Below the pieces are notes generated by a model. It saw nothing but the letters and a program-made list of their open reading frames with translations. It had not been told where the DNA came from and made no database searches. Shown here piece after piece: positions 18,393 through 26,099 of a DNA stretch of 64,000 bases; positions within the stretch are counted from its first letter, which is position 1, and each line of letters opens with the position of its first letter. Origin of the DNA: Actinoplanes lutulentus (lineage in GTDB: Bacteria; Actinomycetota; Actinomycetes; Mycobacteriales; Micromonosporaceae); NCBI RefSeq assembly GCF_003259845.1, contig NZ_QLMJ01000003.1, forward strand, positions 620,001 through 684,000, written 5' to 3'. The position numbers were made by a program, and so were the translations under genes.

Positions 18393-18492
18393 GTTCCAGG
18401 GCCCACCGTGTGCCGCGGTCGCCGCGCCGAGGTCTGTGTTTGTCGAGCTGTGGGAGGGGGCGCGCTGGTGGGATTGGGGGGATTGGGATCGG

Positions 18493-19662
18493 TCAGCTGA
18501 CTACGACTGTCCAGGCTGCCGTGTGGACTTTGCCGGTGGTCTGGAAGTCGAGGAACATCCGGTAGGTGCCTGGGCTCGGCGCGGTCAGCCAGAACTTGAT
18601 TTTGCCGTCGATCAGCTGGCTTTCCGGGTGCACGTGGACGTACGCCAGGTCGTTCTGGCGCAGGACGACCAGGTGGCCGAAAGCGCCCAGGTAGGGCTCG
18701 ACCGTGACGGGCTTGCCGGAGGCGTCGGTGACCGTCATCAGCAGTGGCTGGGTCGACTCCGTGCCGGGCGTTCCTTCGTACCCAATTTTGTAGCTCTCGG
18801 TGGTGGTGGCGCGCGCCGGATCGGGGAGGGTGACCGGAGCGTAGTTTCCGGCGACCGTCAAGTCGCTACCTAGCGTGGTGGCGAGCTGGGTGCCGCCGAC
18901 CAGGGCGGTGAAGTCCGCGATCATGCGGTAGCTGCCCGGGTCGGCGAGGGTGAGGTCGACGCTCCAGGTGCCGTCCGGGGCCATCGTCGGGTGCACGTGC
19001 TGGAAGCCGGTGAGGTCCCGGCGGATCACGATGAGGTGCAGTGGTTTGTCGTGCACGATGGCGTACGTGGTGACCGGTGCGCCGCCCGGGCCGTGGATCA
19101 CGAACTCGAGTTTCTGCGAGCGGCCCGGCTCGAACGTGGTGCTCACGGGGGTCAGGGTCAGCCCGGACGAACTGAGTGAGAGGCCGCCGACCGCGGCTCC
19201 GGCCGTGTTGGCTCCGGGGACCGGGACGGTCACGCCGTGTGTGTGCGGCTGACTCTCGTCGATGACCGTGGCGGACGGCGCCGGGGCCGCCGGGTTCGCG
19301 CCGGCCTGCGAAGCCGAGCCAGTCGAACCGGCCGAACCGGTCGAACCGGTCGAACCGGTCGAGCCAGTCGCACCGGTCACGCTGCTTGCACCGGTCGCGC
19401 TGGTCGCTGCTCCGTTGTTGAGGCGGCCTAGGCCGTAACCGGCGAAGAGCACGACGACCAGCAGCGCGCCGAAGGCGGCCAGCCGGAAACCCGCGTTCGG
19501 CGGAATCGCCGGAGCTGTCGAAGCGGCACCAAGGATCGGCTCATCGTCATGCTGCGCTTCCGCGACCGCCTCAGACGCCGGCAAACCCGGATCTGACACC
19601 GGCAAACCCGGATCTGACACCGGCAAGCTCGGATCTGGCACCGGCGAACTCGGGTCAGGCAT
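18493..19662 (-). CDS. membrane-anchored protein, probable metal-stress partner of the HMA gene
   Basis: A 389-residue protein: a short PDP.LPVSDPGLP repeat at the N-terminus, one membrane helix (about 57-80), a Thr/Gly/Ser-rich (TGS) linker (about 84-118), then an outer region of two similar beta-sandwich-like halves. Each half has an HVHP motif (FQHVHPTM and YVHVHPES) and a Gly-Ser/Thr-Tyr-Arg-Met-strand (PGSYRMIADF, PGTYRMFLDF), so it is an internal duplication. It overlaps the copper-chaperone-like gene by 8 bp, which suggests a metal-related role; the His pairs could be ligands. The function itself is not established. Confidence 0.82.
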   Translation of the reverse strand: MPDPSSPVPDPSLPVSDPGLPVSDPGLPASEAVAEAQHDDEPILGAASTAPAIPPNAGFRLAAFGALLVVVLFAGYGLGRLNNGAATSATGASSVTGATGSTGSTGSTGSAGSTGSASQAGANPAAPAPSATVIDESQPHTHGVTVPVPGANTAGAAVGGLSLSSSGLTLTPVSTTFEPGRSQKLEFVIHGPGGAPVTTYAIVHDKPLHLIVIRRDLTGFQHVHPTMAPDGTWSVDLTLADPGSYRMIADFTALVGGTQLATTLGSDLTVAGNYAPVTLPDPARATTTESYKIGYEGTPGTESTQPLLMTVTDASGKPVTVEPYLGAFGHLVVLRQNDLAYVHVHPESQLIDGKIKFWLTAPSPGTYRMFLDFQTTGKVHTAAWTVVVS

Positions 19663-19867
19663 CCGTTAGCTCGTAGCCCGCCTCGTCGACGGCGTCGCGC
19701 ACGGCGGCGTCGGTGAGCGGTGTCGCGCTGGTCACGGTCACGCCGCCGGAGGCCAGGTCGACCCGCACCTCAGCGACACCGGGCAGCGCCGAGATCTCGC
19801 TCGTCACGGCCTGGACGCAGTGCGAGCAGGTCATGCCCTTCACCTGATAGGTGCTGGTCACCGCCAT
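19655..19867 (-). CDS. copZ: heavy-metal-associated (CopZ-like) chaperone
   Basis: A 70-residue ferredoxin-like HMA domain with the Cu(I)-binding motif GMTCSHC (Cys14 and Cys17). Such proteins carry Cu(I) to P-type ATPases or repressors in the cytoplasm. The ATG at 19867 has a GGGAGAGGG SD-like run; an ATG 30 nt upstream is possible. It overlaps the next gene by 8 bp. A tacccccacctgta stretch at 19908-19921 loosely recalls CsoR operators but is too weak to call. Confidence 0.88.
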   Translation of the reverse strand: MAVTSTYQVKGMTCSHCVQAVTSEISALPGVAEVRVDLASGGVTVTSATPLTDAAVRDAVDEAGYELTDA

Positions 19868-20006
19868 CGTCGACCCTCTCCCGTTCTCACCGGACACATC
19901 GCGACTTTACCCCCACCTGTATCACGCATTTCGCCGCTGTGAATTGGTCGTGCCCCGGCCCTCATGAGTTCCCGGCGGTCTTCGCGGATGGGTAGATTCT
20001 CCGGAT

Positions 20007-20462
20007 GTGACGGATCGCGAACATGGGCAGTACGTGCTGACCGAGGACCGGGAACGGGTCGACCTGGACCAGGTGCACCGATGGCTGTCCGAGGAGTCGT
20101 ACTGGGCGGCGGGGCGGGAACGCGACGTCGTGATGCGGTCGGTCGAGGGCTCCCTGCCGTACTCGATCTTTCTGGGTGACGAGCAGGTCGGGTTCGCACG
20201 GGCGGTGACCGACGGCGCGACGTTCGCGTGGATCTGTGACGTGTACATCGATCCGGCGCACCGGGGTCACGGCCTCGGCACCTGGATGATCGACTCCATC
20301 GTGGAGAGTCTCACCGAGCGGGGCATCCTGCGGTTTCTCCTCGCCACCAGGGACGCGCACGAGGTGTACCGGCGGTCCGGGTTCTCCGAGCTCGCCGGCG
20401 CGCAGCGCTTCATGGAGATCGACCGCCGGCCCACCCGCAACGCGATCCTCGGCCACAGCTAG
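20007..20462 (+). CDS. GNAT-family N-acetyltransferase
   Basis: A 151-residue acetyltransferase fold. The acetyl-CoA motif A is VYIDPAHRGHGLGTWMIDS, followed by a YRRSGFSEL motif B. The substrate is unknown. The GTG at 20007 has no SD but a -10-like TAGATT (19993-19998) ends 8 nt before it, so the mRNA may be leaderless. Divergent from the CopZ-like gene and convergent with recQ. Confidence 0.9.
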   Translation: MTDREHGQYVLTEDRERVDLDQVHRWLSEESYWAAGRERDVVMRSVEGSLPYSIFLGDEQVGFARAVTDGATFAWICDVYIDPAHRGHGLGTWMIDSIVESLTERGILRFLLATRDAHEVYRRSGFSELAGAQRFMEIDRRPTRNAILGHS

Positions 20463-20490
20463 CCGCCGAGAAACGGCCGGCCGGCGACAG

Positions 20491-20540
20491 CAAAGCGCCG
20501 CTAACCGGCGATGGCAAAGAGCGCCGTTAACCGGCGACGG
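20491..20540 (-). repeat. tandem duplication of the recQ 3' end
   Basis: Two units on the plus strand: 20491-20514 (caaagcgccgctaaccggcg then atgg) and 20515-20540 (caaagagcgccgttaaccgg then cgacgg). The second contains the real recQ stop (tta on this strand). A more decayed ggccggcgacag copy precedes them. Confidence 0.7.
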
Positions 20541-22680
20541 CCAGTGACAGCGGGAGGACGGACTCGGCGCCGGCCCGGCGTAGCGCCCGGCCGGCCAGCG
20601 TCATCGTCCAGCCCGAGTCGACCAGATCGTCGACGAGCAGGACCGGGCCGGCCAGGTTCGCCAGCTCGGCGGCCACGTCAGCGGGGACGGCGAAGGCCTC
20701 GTGCAGTACGCGTACCCTCTGGGCGCTGTTGCCTCGCGCCGAGGTCTCCCCCGCTGCTGTCGAGGTCAGAGCGCCGAGGAGCGGCAGCCGCCCGACCCGC
20801 GCGATGTGCTCGGCGAGGCTGTGGACAAGTTGTGGATGACGCTGTGAGCCGACCGCCACGACGGCCGCCGGCCGCTGCCGCCAGGCGTCGTCGCCGCGCG
20901 CCCACGACTTGAGGACCTCGACGACCGCACCGGCCAGATCGTCCGGAATCGGAGCGTCCGCGGCGTCCGCGCTCACCACACCCCGCAGCCGGCTCCCCCA
21001 GCCGAGATCGGAGAGGCGGCCGACCGCCCGGCCCGGCTCGATCTGCTCCGCCGGCGGGATCTTCCCTTTCAGGCTGATGCCGATCGCGGCGAGGCCGGTG
21101 GGCCACATCTTCTTCGGCGCGATCTCCATGCCGGGACGGCCCAGGAATGCGTCCGCCGCCGCCAGCGAGGCCGACGAGACATCGGCGTCGAAGAGTGGCC
21201 CGGCGCAGTTGTCGCAGCGTCCGCACGGGACGGCCTCCGGATCGTCCAGACAGAGACGGAGGAATTCCATGCGGCAGGCGGTCGTTTCCGCGTACCCAAT
21301 CATGGTTTTCTGCTCGGCGGCCCGTGCCTCGGCGACCCGGCGCAAGCGCGCGCTGTCATAGGTCCAGGGCTCGCCGGTGGCGAGCCAGCCGCCTCGCATC
21401 CGGCGCACAGCGCCGTCCACGTCCAAGACCTTCAACATCAACTCCAGACGGGTACGCCGAAGGTCCACCAGTGGCTCCAGCGCCTGCGTGGACAACGGCC
21501 GGTCCGGTGAGAGCTGCGCCAGGACCGACCGCACCTGGTCCTCCGGCGGGAACGCGAGCGAGGCGAAGTAACGCCAGATCGCGGCGTCCTCCGGGCCCGG
21601 CAGCAGGACCACCTCGGCGTGCTCGACGGCACGACCGGCGCGGCCCACCTGCTGGTAGTAGGCGATCGGCGACGGCGGCGCGCCCAGGTGCACCACGAAG
21701 CCGAGGTCGGGTTTGTCGAAGCCCATCCCCAGCGCGGAGGTCGCGACCAGCGCCTTGATCTTGTTGTCCAGCAGGTCCTGCTCGGCGGCGCGGCGATCCG
21801 CGTCCTCCACCTGCCCGGTGTACGAAGCGACGGGGAAACCGCGCGACCGCAGGAAATCCGCCGTCTCGGTCGCTGCCGCCACGGTCAGTGTGTAGACGAT
21901 CCCGGAACCCGGCAGCCGATCGAGATGGTCGGCAAGCCAGGCCAGCCGGTGTGCCGGATTTTCCAGCTGGAGCACGGCCAGCCGCAGCGAGTCGCGGTCC
22001 AGCGTGCCGCGCAGCACGAGCGTGTCACCCTCGCCGAGCTGGTCGGCCACGTCGGCGGTCACCCGGGCATTTGCCGTCGCGGTGGTGGCGAGCACCGGAG
22101 TCCGCGATGGGAGCCCGGCCAGGAACGTGCGCAGCCGCCGATAGTCGGGGCGGAAGTCGTGCCCCCAGTCCGAGACGCAGTGCGCCTCGTCGACCACCAG
22201 CAGGCCGGTGCTCGACGCGAGGCCGGGAAGAACGTTGTCACGGAAGTCGGGGTTGTTGAGCCGCTCCGGACTGATCAGCAGGACGTCGACCTCGCCCGCG
22301 CGGACCTCGGCCTCGATCAGTGACCACTCGTCGAGGTTTGCCGAGTTGATCGTGCGGGCTCGGATGCCTGCTCGGGCGGCGGCGTCCACCTGGTTGCGCA
22401 TCAGGGCCAGAAGGGGCGAGACGATCACTGTGGGGCCGGTGTTGCTCGCCTCGCGCAGCAGGGCCGTCGCCACGAAGTAGACCGCCGACTTGCCCCAGCC
22501 GGTGCGCTGCACGCAGAGGACCCGCCGTCGGTCGACGGTCAACGCCTCGATCGCGCGCCACTGGTCCTCGCGGAGCCTCGCGTGCTCACCGGCCAGGCGG
22601 CGGAGAACGGCCTCGGCGCGGTCACGCACGGCGGCCCGGTCCTGGGTCGAGACGGCTCGGTCCTGGGTTGCGTCAGTCAC
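20527..22680 (-). CDS. recQ: RecQ-family DNA helicase with C-terminal phosphoribosyltransferase-like domain
   Basis: A 717-residue SF2 helicase. Walker A is QRTGWGKSAVYF, the DEAH box is VVDEAHCVSDWGHDFRPDY, and ATSALGMGFDKPDL and QQVGRAGR complete the RecA pair. The zinc-binding CR...C...CGRCDNC block is present. The last ~190 residues are not a winged helix plus HRDC; they end with VLLVDDLVDSGWT (about 680-692), the PRPP-binding loop of type I phosphoribosyltransferases. It unwinds DNA 3'-5' in repair or recombination by family; the role of the tail is unknown. Two DnaA-box-like 9-mers lie just upstream. Confidence 0.92.
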   Translation of the reverse strand: MTDATQDRAVSTQDRAAVRDRAEAVLRRLAGEHARLREDQWRAIEALTVDRRRVLCVQRTGWGKSAVYFVATALLREASNTGPTVIVSPLLALMRNQVDAAARAGIRARTINSANLDEWSLIEAEVRAGEVDVLLISPERLNNPDFRDNVLPGLASSTGLLVVDEAHCVSDWGHDFRPDYRRLRTFLAGLPSRTPVLATTATANARVTADVADQLGEGDTLVLRGTLDRDSLRLAVLQLENPAHRLAWLADHLDRLPGSGIVYTLTVAAATETADFLRSRGFPVASYTGQVEDADRRAAEQDLLDNKIKALVATSALGMGFDKPDLGFVVHLGAPPSPIAYYQQVGRAGRAVEHAEVVLLPGPEDAAIWRYFASLAFPPEDQVRSVLAQLSPDRPLSTQALEPLVDLRRTRLELMLKVLDVDGAVRRMRGGWLATGEPWTYDSARLRRVAEARAAEQKTMIGYAETTACRMEFLRLCLDDPEAVPCGRCDNCAGPLFDADVSSASLAAADAFLGRPGMEIAPKKMWPTGLAAIGISLKGKIPPAEQIEPGRAVGRLSDLGWGSRLRGVVSADAADAPIPDDLAGAVVEVLKSWARGDDAWRQRPAAVVAVGSQRHPQLVHSLAEHIARVGRLPLLGALTSTAAGETSARGNSAQRVRVLHEAFAVPADVAAELANLAGPVLLVDDLVDSGWTMTLAGRALRRAGAESVLPLSLAVAG

Positions 22681-22717
22681 CCGGCATGTCTATCAGGAGG
22701 GTGAGACAGGTCCGGAG

Positions 22718-22744
22718 TTATCCACAGTCCGGAAGTTGTCCACA
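22718..22744. promoter_or_regulatory. two DnaA-box-like 9-mers upstream of recQ
   Basis: ttatccaca (22718-22726) and ttgtccaca (22736-22744) match the E. coli and actinobacterial DnaA box consensus exactly. They are in the same orientation with an 18-bp period, 38-64 bp before the recQ start. Confidence 0.6.
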
Positions 22745-22796
22745 GGCAGGCAAGCGGGCGGGCCGGGGTCGGCCCGCCCGGAAAAGGCGAAGTCGA

Positions 22797-23645
22797 TCAG
22801 AGCAGCGGGTCGTTCTGGCCGAGGGCCTCGCGCAGCAGGCGGATCTCCCGGTCCGCGATCGTGCCGCCGGTGATGGGCTCGGCCGCCGGCGGGTCCTGCC
22901 CGGGCCGATCCATCCGCATGTGCCACGAGGTGTGCACCGGCGTGTTCACCACCCAGCTGCCGCAGCTAGGGCAGGTGTAACCGGTCGGCTCGGTGATCGC
23001 CGCGATCGTGGCGGCCGAAGTGCCGGTCGCCGCACGCACCGGATCTTCCGAACTCGCCGGGCTTCCCCCACTCGCCGGGCTTTCCCCACTCGCCGGGCTT
23101 TCCCCACTCGCCGGGACCAGGCCGCCCGCCAGTGCGGCCTGGGCACCGGGAGCGGGCACCTTCGCCGTGCCGCGGACCGCGCCCAGCCGCTTGGCCCGGT
23201 GCATCTCGGCAGCGGTCCACAGCGGGAACCACTCCTGCACGATCACGCCGGTCGGCACCCGCAAGGCGGTGCCGAGCAGCTGGACCAGTTTCCACGAGGG
23301 CATCATCTTGCCGGTGAGCACCTTGCTGAGGGTGGCCTTGCTGTAGCGCACCTGCGCGCCCAGCACACTCAGCGAAGGCTTGCCCGCCTGCAGGTGCGCG
23401 AAATTCAGCTGCTCGACCAGGTCCGGCCAGGCGGCCTGCCCGTTGACGAATTTCGCCCGCATCCGCGCCAGCTCGTGGTCACGGACCAGGTTCGCCGCGA
23501 CGTCCCGGCTCGCGCTCGGGCGGCCGGTCGGCGGCGGCTCGGTTTCCCGGTGCCGGCCGGCGACGTACCGCCCGGCGGTGCCGGGCGCCGGGGCGTACTT
23601 GAACGGCTCGCCCGAGTCGTCGAGGTCGTGCCGGTGCCTCGGCAT
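22797..23645 (-). CDS. XRE-type helix-turn-helix protein
   Basis: A 282-residue regulator-like protein. A central HTH (about residues 65-125; LSVLGAQVRYSKATLSKVLTGK split as LSVLGAQVRY and SKATLSKVLTGK) is preceded by a basic region and followed by a SPASGE-type repeat, then a CPSC pair and an acidic, helical C-terminus. The start at 23645 (MPRHRHD) has GGAGGG upstream and its ATG overlaps the TGA of the 40-residue ORF before it, so they are translationally coupled. A GTGCAAcTTGCAC palindrome upstream may be its operator. Confidence 0.85.
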   Translation of the reverse strand: MPRHRHDLDDSGEPFKYAPAPGTAGRYVAGRHRETEPPPTGRPSASRDVAANLVRDHELARMRAKFVNGQAAWPDLVEQLNFAHLQAGKPSLSVLGAQVRYSKATLSKVLTGKMMPSWKLVQLLGTALRVPTGVIVQEWFPLWTAAEMHRAKRLGAVRGTAKVPAPGAQAALAGGLVPASGESPASGESPASGGSPASSEDPVRAATGTSAATIAAITEPTGYTCPSCGSWVVNTPVHTSWHMRMDRPGQDPPAAEPITGGTIADREIRLLREALGQNDPLL

Positions 23646-23767
23646 CAGAATCGCCCTCCCACTGGCAGCTCGGTGATCGCGGGCAACCGGACGCCGTCGA
23701 CGACCCAATCACAGTGTGTGACCGGGTCCTTCCATTCCGAATTCGGTTTCTCGAAGCGAAGTGGCAT
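23645..23767 (-). CDS. 40-residue conserved-looking small ORF coupled to the XRE gene
   Basis: Starts MPLRFEKPNSEWKDP and ends ITELPVGGRF. The ATG at 23767 has a clear GGAGG about 7 nt upstream, and its stop overlaps the XRE start. Composition (Trp, Lys, Glu, few Arg/Ala) looks like a real peptide. It recalls the small partners that accompany XRE genes in streptomycetes (DUF397 type), but it is not recognisably DUF397. Function unknown. Confidence 0.6.
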   Translation of the reverse strand: MPLRFEKPNSEWKDPVTHCDWVVDGVRLPAITELPVGGRF

Positions 23768-23944
23768 GACATGCCTCCATTGATTCAGTGGTCCCGGGCC
23801 GAAGCTCGAAAAGTGGATATGAAGAGCGACAGGCCCCGATGGTGGGCAGGGCCTCATCGCCGTTCCACATTCTGCTACACACGGACACCGATGCACCAAC
23901 ACCGAATCGGGCGCCGCGAATTGATCATTTTGGTGCCGCGAAAC

Positions 23945-23957
23945 GTGCAACTTGCAC
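23945..23957. promoter_or_regulatory. 13-bp palindrome gtgcaacttgcac, candidate XRE operator
   Basis: Perfect 6-bp arms around one central base, 178-190 bp before the small ORF that leads the XRE operon. Autoregulation is inferred from position only. Confidence 0.4.
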
Positions 23958-24013
23958 CCCCGGGCCTGTAGATCTTACGAACCTCTATGGGTAACCGCTC
24001 CAGAAAATGATTA

Positions 24014-24092
24014 AGGGGCCGGCATGAGCGTTTGATCGCTCGCACCGGCCCCTCAACCTGCCAGGAAGACTGCCACCATAGCGGCTTCCTGG
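24014..24092. other. two strong adjacent hairpins, possible terminator or structured RNA
   Basis: Hairpin 1 has arms aggggccgg (24014-24022) and ccggcccct (24045-24053) with an inner gagcg/cgctc pairing. Hairpin 2 has perfect arms ccaggaag (24061-24068) and cttcctgg (24085-24092). They are 7 nt apart. No U-run follows on the plus strand. It does not fold as a tRNA. Confidence 0.5.
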
Positions 24093-24933
24093 ATATCGCT
24101 TTACCGAAGTGGCCCGGGACCAACCGAACACAACATCGGGCGGGACCACTTTCGTCGTCCACGGACGCAACCTTACTCGCCATCGCCTCGATGTAGCCAG
24201 ATCAACTTCGCCCGAAGATCATCTTAAGCAGGAGATAAGGTTCGACCACGTAAGGAGATCGTGCGGCCGGGCATCCGCTCGCAGCCATACCGAGTCACCA
24301 ACGCGAAACGACCATGGGTCACCCGAGGCTGCCACCTGGCAACTCCCAACCTAATGATCGTACGGTTGCGAAACGCCACGAAACGCGAGGCAACGATATT
24401 TGCGAAGATCACTGCATGTGTCCGACTTGATCCAGCATTTCCGAGGCGGTGAGTCATCCTTTTGGTGGCGTCGATCCGACTTCCCGGGGGATGCAGGGTG
24501 ACCAGACCACAGAAGAACGAAAGACTCACTGTGAGCATTTCATTATCCAAAAACACATCGCTTAGCTCGATGAATGCGACCGTTCGGCAATATGCTTTTC
24601 AATAAGCAATGCGATCTCCGGGCCGGCGCTCATTTAGTGAAGCCCGAAAGGCCTCCCGCACACGCAAAAGTTGGAGGCGCGGACAAACTCCGGCACAGGA
24701 AAACCCGCTTAAGGTTTGTATCCGGCAAAACACTATAAGTCAGACACCGAGACGTCACCCTGAGTAGCTGTCAACACGGCTTCGCGTATTGAGTTGCGCA
24801 GATTTTCGTCAGAGATTTTTCGGCGTGTCGATCTTCCGGGGGACAGCTCCGGCCAGCCGCGGCACTGCGCGGCGGGGAGGACGCTTCGACGAAAGCGCCG
24901 AAGCGAACCCGCGGGGATGGAAATGTCGAGGCC

Positions 24934-25332
24934 ATGACCGAGACGATCGCCGAAAAGCTGCTGATCAAGTCGAACTCGACTGTCTGGCTCAACGAGCCCT
25001 CGCGGCTCCCGCTGCTCACGCCGATGCCCGACGGAGTACGCGAAACCGGCATGCTGGCCACCGCCGGAACCGCCGTGATCTTCGCCGAGGACGCGGCCGG
25101 CGTGCGGGGCCAATTGGCCGAGCACCGGGCTGACCTGAACAAACCCGGTGCGTTCTGGATCGCGTACCCGACGGGGAACAAGGCCGGCATCAACCGGGAC
25201 ACGCTCTGGCCGATCGTGGCCGACTACGACATGCGCCCGTGCGGTCAGATCGCGATCGACGAGCGCTGGTCGGCCCTGCGATTCCGGACCAACCAGCCTG
25301 GCGAGGGCCGCTTCACCGGCACCTCCGAGTAA
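24934..25332 (+). CDS. DUF3052-like conserved protein
   Basis: A 132-residue soluble alpha/beta protein. The NSTVWLNEPSRLPLL start, FAEDAAGVRGQLAEH, AFWIAYPTGNKAGINRDTLW and the final AIDERWSALRF match the general look of small actinobacterial DUF3052-like proteins. No catalytic motif is visible. The ATG follows a weak GGGGATGGAAATG-type context. It ends 25 bp before the convergent SDR gene. Confidence 0.78.
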   Translation: MTETIAEKLLIKSNSTVWLNEPSRLPLLTPMPDGVRETGMLATAGTAVIFAEDAAGVRGQLAEHRADLNKPGAFWIAYPTGNKAGINRDTLWPIVADYDMRPCGQIAIDERWSALRFRTNQPGEGRFTGTSE

Positions 25333-25357
25333 CACGCGCGCACCACGCCCCAAGATC

Positions 25358-26083
25358 TCAGCGCCCCAGCACCGACCCACCGTTCACGTTGATGATCTGG
25401 CCGGTGACAAAACCGCCGCCCGGCCCGGTCAGCCAGCGGACCGTCTCCGCGATGTCACTCGGCTCGCCCGCCCGCTTCACCAGCGTCGCGTCGACCCGGG
25501 ACTGATGGCCCTCAGGTGTCATCCGGCCAGCGAAGAACTCGCTGTCCGTGACGTATCCGGGTGCGATCACATTCGCCGTGATCCCCTCGGTTCCGAGGCT
25601 GGTGGCGAGGTCCAGTGCGTACCCGTGCAGTGCGGCCTTGGCCGCGGAGTACGGCCCGCCGCCGCCTCGCTGCGCCGCGATCGAGCTGGTCAGAATGATC
25701 TTGCCACCGGGGCGGCGGAGTTTCGGCAGCAGAGCCGTGGTGACCAGGACGGCGGTGAGCACGTTCGAGTCGAGGTTGGCGCGCCAGCGCTCGGCGACGC
25801 CGTCCAGGGTGCTCTCGTCGTGGGCGATGTACGCCCCGGCGTTGTTGACCAGCACGTCGAGCTCTCGGTCGCCGACCGCCTCGACGAGCCGGGGCACCTG
25901 GGCGGGATCCGAGACGTCGGCTGTCACGGCGCTCGCCTGCGGGCCGATCCACTTCACCGCGTCGGTGAGGACATCGGTGCGCCGCCCCACGATGATGACG
26001 TCGAATCCTTCGCCGGCGAGCATGCCCGCCGTCGCCTTCCCGATTCCGGTTCCGCCGCCGGTGACCACTGCGAGTCGTGTCAT
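25358..26083 (-). CDS. short-chain dehydrogenase/reductase
   Basis: A 241-residue classical SDR: NAD(P) motif TGGGTGIG (about 9-16), NNAGAY (about 79-84), catalytic Ser in ILTSSIAAQ and YSAAK (Tyr/Lys), and the C-terminal INVNGGSVLG typical of FabG-like enzymes. Substrate is unknown. It starts 16 bp after the kinase gene ends on the same strand and could be in its operon. Confidence 0.93.
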   Translation of the reverse strand: MTRLAVVTGGGTGIGKATAGMLAGEGFDVIIVGRRTDVLTDAVKWIGPQASAVTADVSDPAQVPRLVEAVGDRELDVLVNNAGAYIAHDESTLDGVAERWRANLDSNVLTAVLVTTALLPKLRRPGGKIILTSSIAAQRGGGGPYSAAKAALHGYALDLATSLGTEGITANVIAPGYVTDSEFFAGRMTPEGHQSRVDATLVKRAGEPSDIAETVRWLTGPGGGFVTGQIINVNGGSVLGR

Positions 26084-26099
26084 CCCCAGACCCTAACGG

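Larger units (their letters stand above)
17634..18492. other. gene-free spacer of about 860 bp made of stacked repeats
   Basis: No credible gene. In order it holds a GC minisatellite (17642-17935), two 39-bp hairpin elements (17936-18035), two roughly 55-bp hairpin elements (18123-18242) and a six-copy 22-bp tandem repeat (18261-18392). It lies between the convergent ends of the methyltransferase and the metal-associated membrane protein. Confidence 0.7.
23768..24933. other. gene-free, AT-richer stretch of about 1.2 kb
   Basis: Base composition falls clearly below the rest of the window, with many A/T runs such as ccaaaaacac and ttttcaataag. Open frames here encode no recognisable protein and lack good SDs. 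It holds the GTGCAA palindrome (23945-23957) and two strong adjacent hairpins (24014-24092). It may be decayed foreign DNA, a structured RNA locus or a large regulatory region. Confidence 0.5.

Noticed and set aside
19908..19921. CsoR-like operator upstream of the copper chaperone.
   Set aside because: Only a loose match to the GC-centred dyad, with poor symmetry.
20820..20839. DnaA-like boxes inside recQ (tgtggacaa and tgtggatga).
   Set aside because: Within coding sequence, one is imperfect; noted only as support for the upstream pair, not as an origin.
24014..24092. A tRNA-like fold in the AT-rich gap.
   Set aside because: The two hairpins lack an acceptor stem, anticodon arm and T-loop consensus.
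24224..24556. A 110-codon minus-strand frame in the AT-rich gap.
   Set aside because: No SD, no domain, and composition consistent with chance in lower-GC DNA.
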